From: Litoditis marina
Lineage: Eukaryota > Nematoda > Chromadorea > Rhabditida > Rhabditidae
Reading direction: 5' to 3'
Length of the DNA stretch: 64,000 nucleotides
Assembly: GCA_964036275.1 (NCBI GenBank)
Contig: OZ038434.1
Span: forward strand, 21,937,879-22,001,878
How positions within the stretch are numbered: the first letter of the stretch is position 1; each line of letters starts with the position of its first letter. A program made the position numbers and the translations under genes. The notes beneath the pieces are model-generated. The model had not been told where the DNA came from and did not search any database. It worked only from the letters and a program-made list of their open reading frames with translations. This document shows, one piece after another, positions 1 to 9,967 of this stretch.

Positions 1-1322
1 TTTTGTCTTCAGAAAACCAACTGGACAATCTGTCTACCTTTTGTCTTCAAGGATGTTGAAAACATTACCTTGGGACAAAAATTGGACAATCTGTTAACTT
101 TTTGTCTTCAGGAAACAAACTGTACAATCTGTCCACTTTTTGTCCTCAAGGATATTGAAAAACTTTCCTCGGGACAAAAATTGGACAACATGTTAACTTT
201 TTGTCTTCAGGAAACAAACTGGAAAATCTGTTCACTTTTTGTCCTCAAGGATATTGAAAAACTTTCCTCGGGACAAAAATTGGACAACCTGTTTACTTTT
301 TGTCTTCAGGAAACAAACTGGACAATCTGTCCACCTTTTGTCCTCAAGGATCTCGAAAAAGATTCCTCAGGACAAAAATTGGACAACCTGTTAACTTTTT
401 GTCTTCAGAAAACAAACTGGACAATCTGTCCACTGTTTGTCCTCAAGGATATTGAAAAACTATCCTCGGGACAAACATTGGACAACCTGTTTTACTTTTT
501 GTCTTCAGGAAACAAACTGGACAATCTGTCCACTTTTTGTCCTCAAGGATGTTGAAAACATTTCCTCGGGACAAAAATTGGACAACCTGTTTACTTTTTG
601 TTTTCAGGAAACCAACTGGACAATCGGTCCACCTTTTGTCCTCAAGGATGTTGAAAACATTACCTCGGGACAAAAATTGGACAATCTGTCCACTTTTTGT
701 CCTCAAGGATGTTGAAAACATTTCTTCGGGACAAAAATTGGACGACCTGTTTACTTTTTGTCTTCAGGAAACCAACTGGACAATCTGTCCACCTTTTGTC
801 CTCAAGGATGTTGAAAACATTACCTCGGGACAAAAATTGGACAATCTGTCCACTTTTTGTCCCCAAGGATGTTGAAAACATTTCCTCTGGCCAAACTTGA
901 ATAACCTGGTTACTTTTTGTCTTCAGGGAACCAACTGGACAATCTGTCCACCTTTTGTCCTCAAGGATCTCGGAAAAGATTCCTCAGGACAAAAATTGGA
1001 CAATCTGTTAACTTTTTGTCTTCAGGAAACAAACTGGACAATCTGTCCACATTTTGTCCTCAAGGATGTTGAAAACATTACCTCGGGACAAAAATTGGAC
1101 AATCTGTCCACTTTTTGTCCCCAAGGATGTTGAAAACATTTCCTCTGGCCAAACTTGAACAACCTGGTTACTTTTTGTCTTCAGGGAACCAACTGGACAA
1201 TCTGTCCACCTTTTGTCCTCAAGGATGTTGAAAACATTACCTCGGGACAAAAATTGGACAATCTGTCCACTTTTTGTCCTCAAGGATGTTGAAAACATTT
1301 CCTCGGGACAAAAATTGGACGA
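1..1322 (+). repeat. Minisatellite array A (99-bp and 61-bp units), truncated by window start
   Basis: Head-to-tail repeats beginning at GGGACAAAAATTGGAC recur every 99 or 61 bp. The 99-bp unit is a 61-bp unit plus a 38-bp partial copy of its own first part (GGACAACCTGTTTACTTTTT...). Units here differ more from one another than those of array B; examples are the CTCTGGCCAAACTTGAA variants near 885 and 1143 and the TCTCGAAAAAGATTCC variants near 351 and 967. This suggests an older or less homogenised part of the same family. The array ends inside a unit at about 1322, where the sequence becomes unique. The open frames seen here (33-residue periodic peptides) are not annotated as genes because the 61-bp units shift the frame. 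Confidence 0.95.
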
Positions 1323-1753
1323 TCTTTTTCCTTTTCATGGAATCTGCTTGTTTTGAAGATGGACGGCATGGGCAAGCACTCCACCAAACTACCCCATTTG
1401 GTTCTTCGCGCAAAGCATGTATCCGACGTCTCTCGATCATCCTATGAGTTGTTTGCAACCCAGGCAGCGAGGCACAGCACAAGTGAGGAACATTTATTGA
1501 GATAGAAATTTACAACTCGTGAGTAATAATGATTTCAAAAATATGCAAGGGCTTGACCTCACGAACTTCTCTACTTACTTGAGTGTTTTTTGAACCTTGA
1601 TCAGTTTTTTGCGTTACGAATGGGTCGCATCTCAAAGAGGTCTCAAAATTTTGTTGAAGCGCAACCCGGAAACATGTCGTCACCACGAAGTCATTGCGGT
1701 TTGACTGGGGAAGTAAGCGTATCAACTTCCCAACGTACAATAGATATTTTCAG
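1323..1753. other. Unique sequence between array A and the first confident exon
   Basis: This 431-bp stretch is not repetitive. It probably holds upstream exons of the gene that starts by 1754, since the first confident exon needs one more base from an upstream exon to complete its first codon. A candidate exon at 1359-1482 is listed separately. A donor-like GTAAGC at about 1714 followed by TATTTTCAG at 1745-1753 would make a very short intron, but I could not find an upstream reading frame there whose phase fits. The minus-strand open frame at 1510-1740 looks like chance. Confidence 0.5.
1359..1482 (+). CDS. Candidate upstream exon of the DUF7869-like gene
   Basis: Translation from the ATG at 1359 gives MDGMGKHSTKLPHLVLRAK, which resembles the short D-G-M-x-K-like segment that, as I recall, precedes the core of DUF7869-type proteins. 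The ATG directly follows an AG after a T-rich stretch, so it may be an internal exon rather than a true start. The frame stays open to a GTGAGG donor-like site at 1483, leaving phase 1, which is the phase the exon at 1754 needs. Joining the two directly is possible but would skip any intermediate coding sequence. The resemblance is short and the second half (residues 20-41) was not recognised. Treat this as a proposal only. Confidence 0.3.
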
Positions 1754-4086
1754 ATAATACTATATACTGCAATGTCATGTTCGGAAATCTATTCGATGCG
1801 TATAAAGGCGGAACATCTACCTACGTTAGCCACATGCTCTACGGTTTGAGCAAGGTTAGTACAATTAGTTTGTATGTCTTATTTTTCATTCGATTCATCG
1901 CAGGACACCTGTGCGAGTGGACAGTTTTAAGTGAAGGTTATATGTTCTAGCATTCTAACCGCCATTATGAAACTAGCGACATTTCGACAGAAAACACAAA
2001 TCCCCGATTTTATATGCAAGTGTTTTCCAGGACAATGTCCTACTCGTTGTTTGTCAACATCCCTTAACTCTCACTTTTCAGTTGGACTGCATACCGCCGG
2101 CTCTAATTGTTGTACTAGACAATGCTAGACCCAACAAATCGGAGGAAATGTTCGCATTTATAGGATGGCTTCTCATACAGTTTCCTACTTTGGATAGGGT
2201 TAGTTTTTGGATTTTTCAGACCTCATTTTTAGTTGTGAATCAACAATTTCATGAACAAGTAAATTAGTTGCAATGTCGGTAAATGCTGGACAGACGTAAG
2301 TGACATCGCGCGTAGATTGATTGTGCGAGCACACAGGACCATAACTAGAAAAAGTTCAGATAGAATTATTTTCAGGTTTATCTTGTGTTCCAATTGGTAG
2401 GGCATACACATAATAGTGTGGACGCAGTTTTCGGCAATGTTGTACAAAAGTTAACAACTATTGAGGCTGAAACACCAGGAAGTACGTCACTTGAAAACTA
2501 CAACAGCACTCCAATGCTATTTTGTCAAGAGAAACAATGTGACAAATCACCTCTCTTTCCATTGAGCACAAAACTTAGCTAGATCGATTCACAAAGTGTG
2601 TTGCACTCCACATTACTATTAAGCGAATAGAGTTTTTAATATTTCTCAATTTTAAATTGCGTGAGGAATTAGTTTTTCTCCTAATAAGATCTGTTTCAGA
2701 AATGGAAAATATTGTATGTGATCTCTCCGGTGTGACCGACTTCCTTCAAAACTCCCCTGTCTTTGATTTCAAGCCATTGACTCAACATTGCGAGGAATTT
2801 GTCAACCGAATCAATCAGCAACATTTTGTGGTATTCAGGGACGAAAAGGGTGAGTCAGATGTCAACCCTGAATTTCAAACAATTCCTATATAAAGAGGAT
2901 AGATTGAGAAAAGCGGAGCATTTGATAAAAAGTAAAAATCGTTAACGCGCGGTTTGTTTGATGAACGTACGGACGATTTTACTATTTTTCTATCTTAGTG
3001 TATTGAGACGCGAAAATTTGTTCCACACCAAGTTTAGTTTCCTTTTAGGAGTCGTGAATTTCAAATGCAGTCGGTACATCAGGTGCTCAAAGTACTTCCG
3101 ACTTGAAGGCGAAACAGAAGACGAAACCGTCTTCCCTGTATTCAAGGTAAGTCGAAAAGTGTGCACATCAAACTACAATCCCCCCCACACACTTCGCGCA
3201 CTTGATGAGAAGTAGATAAGATCACTTCTTTGGCTTTACATGTCTTATCTGAATCTGCAGTCTTACCTTTGGTTTTTTTAATTGCAGTCCCATTTGTCAG
3301 ACGAAAGTGAAATCGATACGACTCATTCTGAGTAGAAATCAACTGCGTTCATGATTTGATGATTTTCCAGTCGTTTCAGAAGGATGCGGAACGGATGGTC
3401 CAACAATTCACCCCGATCGCGGTTGTGCCCAACTACGCAAACATAATCGCTGGATGTCAATCGATCCTGAAGTCATCCGTACGATTTTTATCCGACGCTG
3501 ATGTAGCCGAGTACGAGAGCATCATAAAAGATGCCTTGACGCCCCCTCCACCAGGTAAGCTGTTACTATTATTTATAGTCGTTGCCAACGGAGAGACGGG
3601 AGGGTACTGTATATCTCATTTTCCGCTGTGTACGCACACATGTCTCCGATTCCAAAGTTTGCCCGATATGTGCTCTAATTGCCCAGTGGTTAGCGCTTTG
3701 CTACGAATCTTTCGCCCGCAGGTTCGATTCCGGCGAGAGACAGAAAATTATAAATTTGGCACTCACTATAATGAGATTTTGTCAACAAATGGCATCGCGT
3801 TATACATCTGATATTTATAGAGCTATCTCTAAAGAACCCAAAGCTGGCGTTTCTCTGATTTCCTCTAGTTCTCGTTACAATGTTTTATCACAACACGCAC
3901 GTAATTTCAGTTACCATCAATGAAATTGTTCGACTGGTACAATTGAAAATGAGAGCCCCTATAGCTGTCTCTGCTCAAGGAGAAGCCCATACCGACTCGC
4001 TGCTGCAGTACCTCAAGAGGATGCATCTCATGGACCAAGATACATGGAAACCAATTCGATACAAAAAGAAGCAGCGTGTGCAATAG
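1754..4086 (+). CDS. DUF7869-like transposon-associated protein, spliced, 5' end incomplete
   Basis: Seven exons join in consistent phase: 1754-1854, 2082-2198, 2376-2481, 2700-2849, 3049-3146, 3371-3554 and 3911-4086 (stop TAG). Donors are GTTAGT, GTTAGT, GTACGT, GTGAGT, GTAAGT and GTAAGC. Acceptors end in TTTTCAG, TTTCAG, TTTTAG, TTTTCCAG or TTTCAG. The product is 309 residues counted from the first whole codon. Residues 43-52 carry a hydrophobic strand ending in LDNARPNK, and residues 80-92 carry VGHTHNSVDAVFG. In the right order and spacing these are the two hallmark motifs of the DUF7869 family, whose genes are usually multicopy and transposon-linked; no enzymatic activity is established to my knowledge. 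The C-terminus is basic (YKKKQRVQ). No stop or frameshift interrupts the exons, so the copy may be functional. Upstream exons are missing or unresolved. The exon model rests on splice consensus and phase, not on transcripts. Confidence 0.65.
3672..3743 (+). pseudogene. Degenerate tRNA-like sequence (possible SINE head) inside the last intron
   Basis: An A-box-like TTGCCCAGTGGTTAGCGC starts at 3679 and a perfect B-box GGTTCGATTCC lies at 3721-3731, the spacing of a tRNA internal promoter. The T-arm pairs at four of five positions (GCAGG with CCGGC). The acceptor stem pairs poorly and no clean anticodon stem forms, so it is not a working tRNA. It sits in the 3555-3910 intron in the same orientation as the gene. 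A tRNA-derived SINE fragment is the most likely origin; an old tRNA pseudogene is the alternative. No poly-A tail or target-site duplication was identified. Confidence 0.5.
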
Positions 4087-4643
4087 TGTGGTGGTGTAGT
4101 TTCAATTACATTCACTAAGCTGCTACTTATTCTAGTGTGATATTATCTTTGAGGTCAGTTAGAGAGAGTTAATCTGGCTTTTTTAATATTACGATTTCAA
4201 AGTTGGTCTCATTGAGTGGGTGACGATTAAGCTCAAATGCGATAAGCTACAACTTATAACTCAAGTTGAAACATCAACAGAAAGTTGAAAATGTCACAAT
4301 AGATAGTTCAATGTTTGTACAAGTTTTGGGAAATAACAATTCATACAGTTATTAATAGGAGACATCCGCTGAATGTGTTCAAGCTAATCGTTACCCTTTC
4401 CCTCATTCTATTAGCTATTTCGAGCAGCTCAATTTCATTTCTTCTCGGTCTTAATCCTCCTTTCTTGTAAGCTTTTTCGATTGTTAAGTTTGTTGAATGA
4501 ACATTTCTATGAACGTTTCTACGTTGAACAGAAACACATTAGTAAGCACAGCATTCACCATTGTCCCACATAACGAATTCCATGCAGTAAACATTTCAAA
4601 GTTCTTTCTGCGCACATTTCAAGCAACAAGTAATCGAATGTTG
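4087..4643. other. Unique 3' flank of the gene
   Basis: AT-rich non-repetitive sequence after the stop codon. I see no convincing reading frame, RNA gene or repeat. No AATAAA was noticed before the 31-bp array, so the gene's polyadenylation site may lie in that array. Confidence 0.5.
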
Positions 4644-4837
4644 GTGTTCCCAAAAAATAAATGATTGAAATTTTGTGTTCCCAAAAAATAAATGATTGAA
4701 AATTTGTGTTCCCAAAAAATAAATGATTGAAAATTTGTGTTCCCAAAAAATAAATGATTGAAAATTTGTGTTCCCAAAAAATAAATGATTGAAATTGTGT
4801 GCTCCCAAAAAATAAATGTTTGAAATTGTGTGCTCCT
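4644..4837 (+). repeat. 31-bp tandem repeat, about six units, each with an AATAAA hexamer
   Basis: The start GTTCCC (GCTCCC in the last copies) recurs at 4646, 4677, 4708, 4739, 4770, 4801 and, truncated, 4832: an exact 31-bp period. Each full unit contains CCCAAAAAATAAATG, so it carries an AATAAA, followed by a T/G-rich TTTGTGTTC. Variation is mostly at the edges (ATTTTG, AATTTG, ATTGTG), and one unit has TGTTTG for TGATTG. The minus-strand frames over the array are shadows, since 31 is not a multiple of three. It lies about 560 bp downstream of the gene's stop codon, in the sense orientation for AATAAA. Confidence 0.95.
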
Positions 4838-5078
4838 TGCTCAACTACACATATCCCCTATAATAACGAAGAATACATGGTTTTTGGGAGTTTACCTCGG
4901 GTAATTAATCATTCTTTACTCCACAAACAGCATATTTTGAGAACAATTTATTAACCAGAAAACATCCCAAATAAACTTCTTTTCATAACAAATGGAAGGC
5001 GTTTTTTCCATCTTCCCATTTTGTCTCCTTTTCCTGGAATAAACTCGATTATGAAAATAATTTAGATTGCAGCGTCTT
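4838..5078. other. Unique AT-rich spacer before array B
   Basis: Non-repetitive sequence with AATAAA hexamers near 4971 and 5038. The minus-strand open frame beginning in array B and running to 4916 mixes repeat and unique sequence and is not supported as a gene. No terminal inverted repeat or target duplication was found when this edge (…GCGTCTTAT) was compared with the left edge of the island at 1323. Confidence 0.5.
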
Positions 5079-5189
5079 ATATTGAAAAACTTTCCTCGGG
5101 ACAAAAATTGGACAACCTGTTTACTTTTTGTCTTCAGGAAACCAACTGGACTGGACAATCTGTCCACCTTTTGTCCTCAAGGATGTTGA

Positions 5190-6740
5190 AAACATTACCT
5201 CGGGACAAAAATTGGACAATCTGTTCACTTTTTGTCCTCAAGGATGTTGAAAACATTTCCTCGGGACAAAAATTGGACGACCTGTTCACTTTTTGTCTTC
5301 AGGAAACCAACTGGACAATCTGTCCACCTTTTGTCCTCAAGGATGTTGAAAACATTACCTTGGGACAAAAATTGGACAATCTGTCCACTTTCTGTCCCCA
5401 AGTATGTTGAAAACATTTCTTCGGGACAAAAATTGGACAACCTGTTTACTTTTTGTCTTCAGGAAACCAACTGGACAATCTGTCCACCTTTTGTCCTCAA
5501 GGATGTTGAAAACATTACCTCGGGACAAAAATTGGACAACCTGTTTACTTTTTGTCTTCAGGAAACAAACTGGACAATCTGTCCACTTTTTGTCCTCAAG
5601 GATGTTGAAAACATTTCTTCGGGACAAAAATTGGACAACCTGTTTACTTTTTGTCTTCAGGAAACCAACTGGACAATCTGTCCACCTTTTGTCCTCAAGG
5701 ATGTTGAAAACATTACCTCGGGACAAAAATTGGACAACCTGTTTACTTTTTGTCTTCAGGAAACAAACTGGACAATCTGTCCACTTTTTGTCCTCAAGGA
5801 TGTTGAAAACATTTCCTCGGGACAAAAATTGGACAACATGTTAACTTTTTGTCTTTAGGAAACAAACTGGAAAATCTGTCCACTTTTTGTCCTCAAGGAT
5901 ATTGAAAAACTTTCCTCGGGACAAAAATTGGACAATCTGTTCACTTTTTGTCCTCAAGGATGTTGAAAACATTTCCTCGGGACAAAAATTGGACGACCTG
6001 TTCACTTTTTGTCTTCAGGAAACCAACTGGACAATCTGTCCACCTTTTGTCCTCAAGGATGTTGAAAACATTACCTTGGGACAAAAATTGGACAATCTGT
6101 CCACTTTCTGTCCCCAAGGATGTTGAAAACATTTCTTCGGGACAAAAATTGGACAACCTGTTTACTTTTTGTCTTCAGGAAACCAACTGGACAATCTGTC
6201 CACCTTTTGTCCCCAAGGATGTTGAAAACATTACCTCGGGACAAAAATTGGACAACCTGTTTACTTTTTGTCTTCAGGAAACAAACTGGACAATCTGTCC
6301 ACTTTTTGTCCTCAAGGATGTTGAAAACATTTCCTCGGGACAAAAATTGGACAACATGTTAACTTTTTGTCTTTAGGAAACAAACTGGAAAATCTGTCCA
6401 CTTTTTGTCCTCAAGGATATTGAAAAACTTTCCTCGGGACAAAAATTGGACAACCTGTTTACTTTTTGTCTTCAGGAAACCAACTGGACTGGACAATCTG
6501 TCCACCTTTTGTCCTCAAGGATGTTGAAAACATTACCTCGGGACAAAAATTGGACAATCTGTCCACTTTTTGTCCTCAAGGATGTTGAAAACATTTCCTC
6601 GGGACAAAAATTGGACGACCTGTTCACTTTTTGTCTTCAGGAAACCAACTGGACAATCTGTCCACCTTTTGTCCTCAAGGATGTTGAAAACATTACCTTG
6701 GGACAAAAATTGGACAATCTGTCCACTTTCTGTCCCCAAG
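5190..6740 (+). repeat. 1.5-kb duplicated block of array B, copy 1 (copy 2 at about 8417-9967)
   Basis: Many features recur at an offset of exactly 3227 bp, including the rare CCCCAAGTATGTTG variant at 5396 and 8623, the frame-breaking 61-bp units and the CTTTAGG variant. Identity is lost upstream, where the 104-bp unit near 5150 has no counterpart near 8377, and downstream, where 9828 and 10010 carry different bases. The edges are approximate. Confidence 0.8.
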
Positions 6741-8169
6741 GATGTTGAAAACATTTCTTCGGGACAAAAATTGGACAACCTGTTTACTTTTTGTCTTCAG
6801 GAAACAAACTGGACAATCTGTCCACTTTTTGTCCTCAAGGATATTGAAAAACTTTCCTCGGGACAAAAATTGGACAACCTGTTTACTTTTTGTCTTCAGG
6901 AAACCAACTGGACTGGACAATCTGTTCACCTTTTGTCCTCAAGGATGTTGAAAACATTACCTCGGGACAAAAATTGGACAATCTGTTCACTTTTTGTCCT
7001 CAAGGATGTTGAAAACATTTCCTCGGGACAAAAATTGGACGACCTGTTCACTTTTTGTCTTCAGGAAACCAACTGGACAATCTGTCCACCTTTTGTCTTC
7101 AAGGATGTTGAAAACATTACCTTGGGACAAAAATTGGACAATCTGTCCACTTTCTGTCCCCAAGGATGTTGAAAACATTTCTTCGGGACAAAAATTGGAC
7201 AACCTGTTTACTTTTTGTCTTCAGGAAACCAACTGGACAATCTGTCCACCTTTTGTCCTCAAGGATGTTGAAAACATTACCTCGGGACAAAAATTGGACA
7301 ACCTGTTTACTTTTTGTCTTCAGGAAACAAACTGGACAATCTGTCCACTTTTTGTCCTCAAGGATGTTGAAAACATTTCCTCGGGACAAAAATTGGACAA
7401 CATGTTAACTTTTTGTCTTTAGGAAACAAACTGGAAAATCTGTCCACTTTTTGTCCTCAAGGATATTGAAAAACTTTCCTCGGGACAAAAATTGGACAAC
7501 CTGTTTACTTTTTGTCTTCAGGAAACCAACTGGACTGGACAATCTGTCCACCTTTTGTCCTCAAGGATGTTGAAAACATTACCTCGGGACAAAAATTGGA
7601 CAATCTGTCCACTTTTTGTCCTCAAGGATGTTGAAAACATTTCCTCGGGACAAAAATTGGACGACCTGTTCACTTTTTGTCTTCAGGAAACCAACTGGAC
7701 AATCTGTCCACCTTTTGTCCTCAAGGATGTTGAAAACATTACCTTGGGACAAAAATTGGACAATCTGTCCATTTTCTGTCCCCAAGGATGTTGAAAACAT
7801 TTCTTCGGGACAAAAATTGGACAACCTGTTTACTTTTTGTCTTCAGGAAACCAACTGGACAATCTGTCCACCTTTTGTCCTCAAGCATGTTGAAAACATT
7901 ACCTCGGGACAAAAATTGGACAACCTGTTTACTTTTTGTCTTCAGGAAACAAACTGGACAATCTGTCCACTTTTTGTCCTCAAGGATATTGAAAAACTTT
8001 CCTCGGGACAAAAATTGGACAACCTGTTTACTTTTTGTCTTCAGGAAACCAACTGGACTGGACAATCTGTCCACCTTTTGTCCTCAAGGATGTTGAAAAC
8101 ATTACCTCGGGACAAAAATTGGACAATCTGTTCACTTTTTGTCCTCAAGGATGTTGAAAACATTTCCTC
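5979..8169 (+). repeat. Two higher-order repeats of array B: 1046 bp (12 units) and 1145 bp (13 units)
   Basis: Copy 1 spans 5979-7024 with unit lengths 99, 61, 99, 99, 99, 104, 61, 99, 61, 99, 104, 61 (sum 1046). Copy 2 spans 7025-8169 with the same order plus one extra 99-bp unit before the last 104. Variant bases travel with the order, for example CTTTAGGAAACAAACTGGAAAAT at 5855, 6371 and 7417 and the CTTGGGAC units. Unequal exchange of whole blocks explains this. Confidence 0.85.
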
Positions 8170-8416
8170 GGGACAAAAATTGGACGACCTGTTCACTTTT
8201 TGTCTTCAGGAAACCAACTGGACAATCTGTCCACCTTTTGTCCTCAACGATGTTGAAAACATTACCTTGGGACAAAAATTGGACAATCTGTCCACTTTCT
8301 GTCCCCAAGGATGTTGAAAACATTTCTTCGGGACAAAAATTGGACAACCTGTTTACTTTTTGTCTTCAGGAAACCAACTGGACAATCTGTCCACCTTTTG
8401 TCCTCAAGGATGTTGA

Positions 8417-9967
8417 AAACATTACCTCGGGACAAAAATTGGACAATCTGTTCACTTTTTGTCCTCAAGGATGTTGAAAACATTTCCTCGGGACAAAAAT
8501 TGGACGACCTGTTCACTTTTTGTCTTCAGGAAACCAACTGGACAATCTGTCCACCTTTTGTCCTCAAGGATGTTGAAAACATTACCTTGGGACAAAAATT
8601 GGACAATCTGTCCACTTTCTGTCCCCAAGTATGTTGAAAACATTTCTTCGGGACAAAAATTGGACAACCTGTTTACTTTTTGTCTTCAGGAAACCAACTG
8701 GACAATCTGTCCACCTTTTGTCCTCAAGGATGTTGAAAACATTACCTCGGGACAAAAATTGGACAACCTGTTTACTTTTTGTCTTCAGGAAACAAACTGG
8801 ACAATCTGTCCACTTTTTGTCCTCAAGGATGTTGAAAACATTTCTTCGGGACAAAAATTGGACAACCTGTTTACTTTTTGTCTTCAGGAAACCAACTGGA
8901 CAATCTGTCCACCTTTTGTCCTCAAGGATGTTGAAAACATTACCTCGGGACAAAAATTGGACAACCTGTTTACTTTTTGTCTTCAGGAAACAAACTGGAC
9001 AATCTGTCCACTTTTTGTCCTCAAGGATGTTGAAAACATTTCCTCGGGACAAAAATTGGACAACATGTTAACTTTTTGTCTTTAGGAAACAAACTGGAAA
9101 ATCTGTCCACTTTTTGTCCTCAAGGATATTGAAAAACTTTCCTCGGGACAAAAATTGGACAATCTGTTCACTTTTTGTCCTCAAGGATGTTGAAAACATT
9201 TCCTCGGGACAAAAATTGGACGACCTGTTCACTTTTTGTCTTCAGGAAACCAACTGGACAATCTGTCCACCTTTTGTCCTCAAGGATGTTGAAAACATTA
9301 CCTTGGGACAAAAATTGGACAATCTGTCCACTTTCTGTCCCCAAGGATGTTGAAAACATTTCTTCGGGACAAAAATTGGACAACCTGTTTACTTTTTGTC
9401 TTCAGGAAACCAACTGGACAATCTGTCCACCTTTTGTCCCCAAGGATGTTGAAAACATTACCTCGGGACAAAAATTGGACAACCTGTTTACTTTTTGTCT
9501 TCAGGAAACAAACTGGACAATCTGTCCACTTTTTGTCCTCAAGGATGTTGAAAACATTTCCTCGGGACAAAAATTGGACAACATGTTAACTTTTTGTCTT
9601 TAGGAAACAAACTGGAAAATCTGTCCACTTTTTGTCCTCAAGGATATTGAAAAACTTTCCTCGGGACAAAAATTGGACAACCTGTTTACTTTTTGTCTTC
9701 AGGAAACCAACTGGACTGGACAATCTGTCCACCTTTTGTCCTCAAGGATGTTGAAAACATTACCTCGGGACAAAAATTGGACAATCTGTTCACTTTTTGT
9801 CCTCAAGGATGTTGAAAACATTTCCTCAGGACAAAAATTGGACGACCTGTTCACTTTTTGTCTTCAGGAAACCAACTGGACAATCTGTCCACCTTTTGTC
9901 CTCAAGGATGTTGAAAACATTACCTTGGGACAAAAATTGGACAATCTGTCCACTTTCTGTCCCCAAG
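8417..9967 (+). repeat. 1.5-kb duplicated block of array B, copy 2
   Basis: Counterpart of 5190-6740 at an offset of 3227 bp. It contains the same order of 99-, 61- and 104-bp units and the same marker variants, with a few private substitutions such as CCTCAGGAC near 9824. Confidence 0.8.

Noticed and set aside
70..1482. Overlapping reading frames on both strands over array A
   Set aside because: They are products of a stop-free 99-bp unit; 61-bp units break every frame and no frame shows start or splice context.
1510..1740. Minus-strand 76-codon frame
   Set aside because: No recognisable domain; it overlaps the probable upstream exon region of the plus-strand gene.
3288..3335. Alternative terminal exon after TTGCAG ending in TAG
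   Set aside because: It would read 15 residues then stop. The acceptor at 3370 continues the frame for 61 codons and a further exon in correct phase, so it is preferred; alternative splicing is not excluded.
3142..3342. Minus-strand 66-codon frame
   Set aside because: It lies across an exon and intron of the plus-strand gene and has no features of its own.
4555..4844. Minus-strand periodic peptide frames
   Set aside because: They run over the 31-bp repeat, whose period is not a multiple of three, and use AT-rich non-coding sequence.
1323..5078. Terminal inverted repeats or target-site duplication bounding the gene island
   Set aside because: The two edges were compared directly and as reverse complements; no convincing match was seen.
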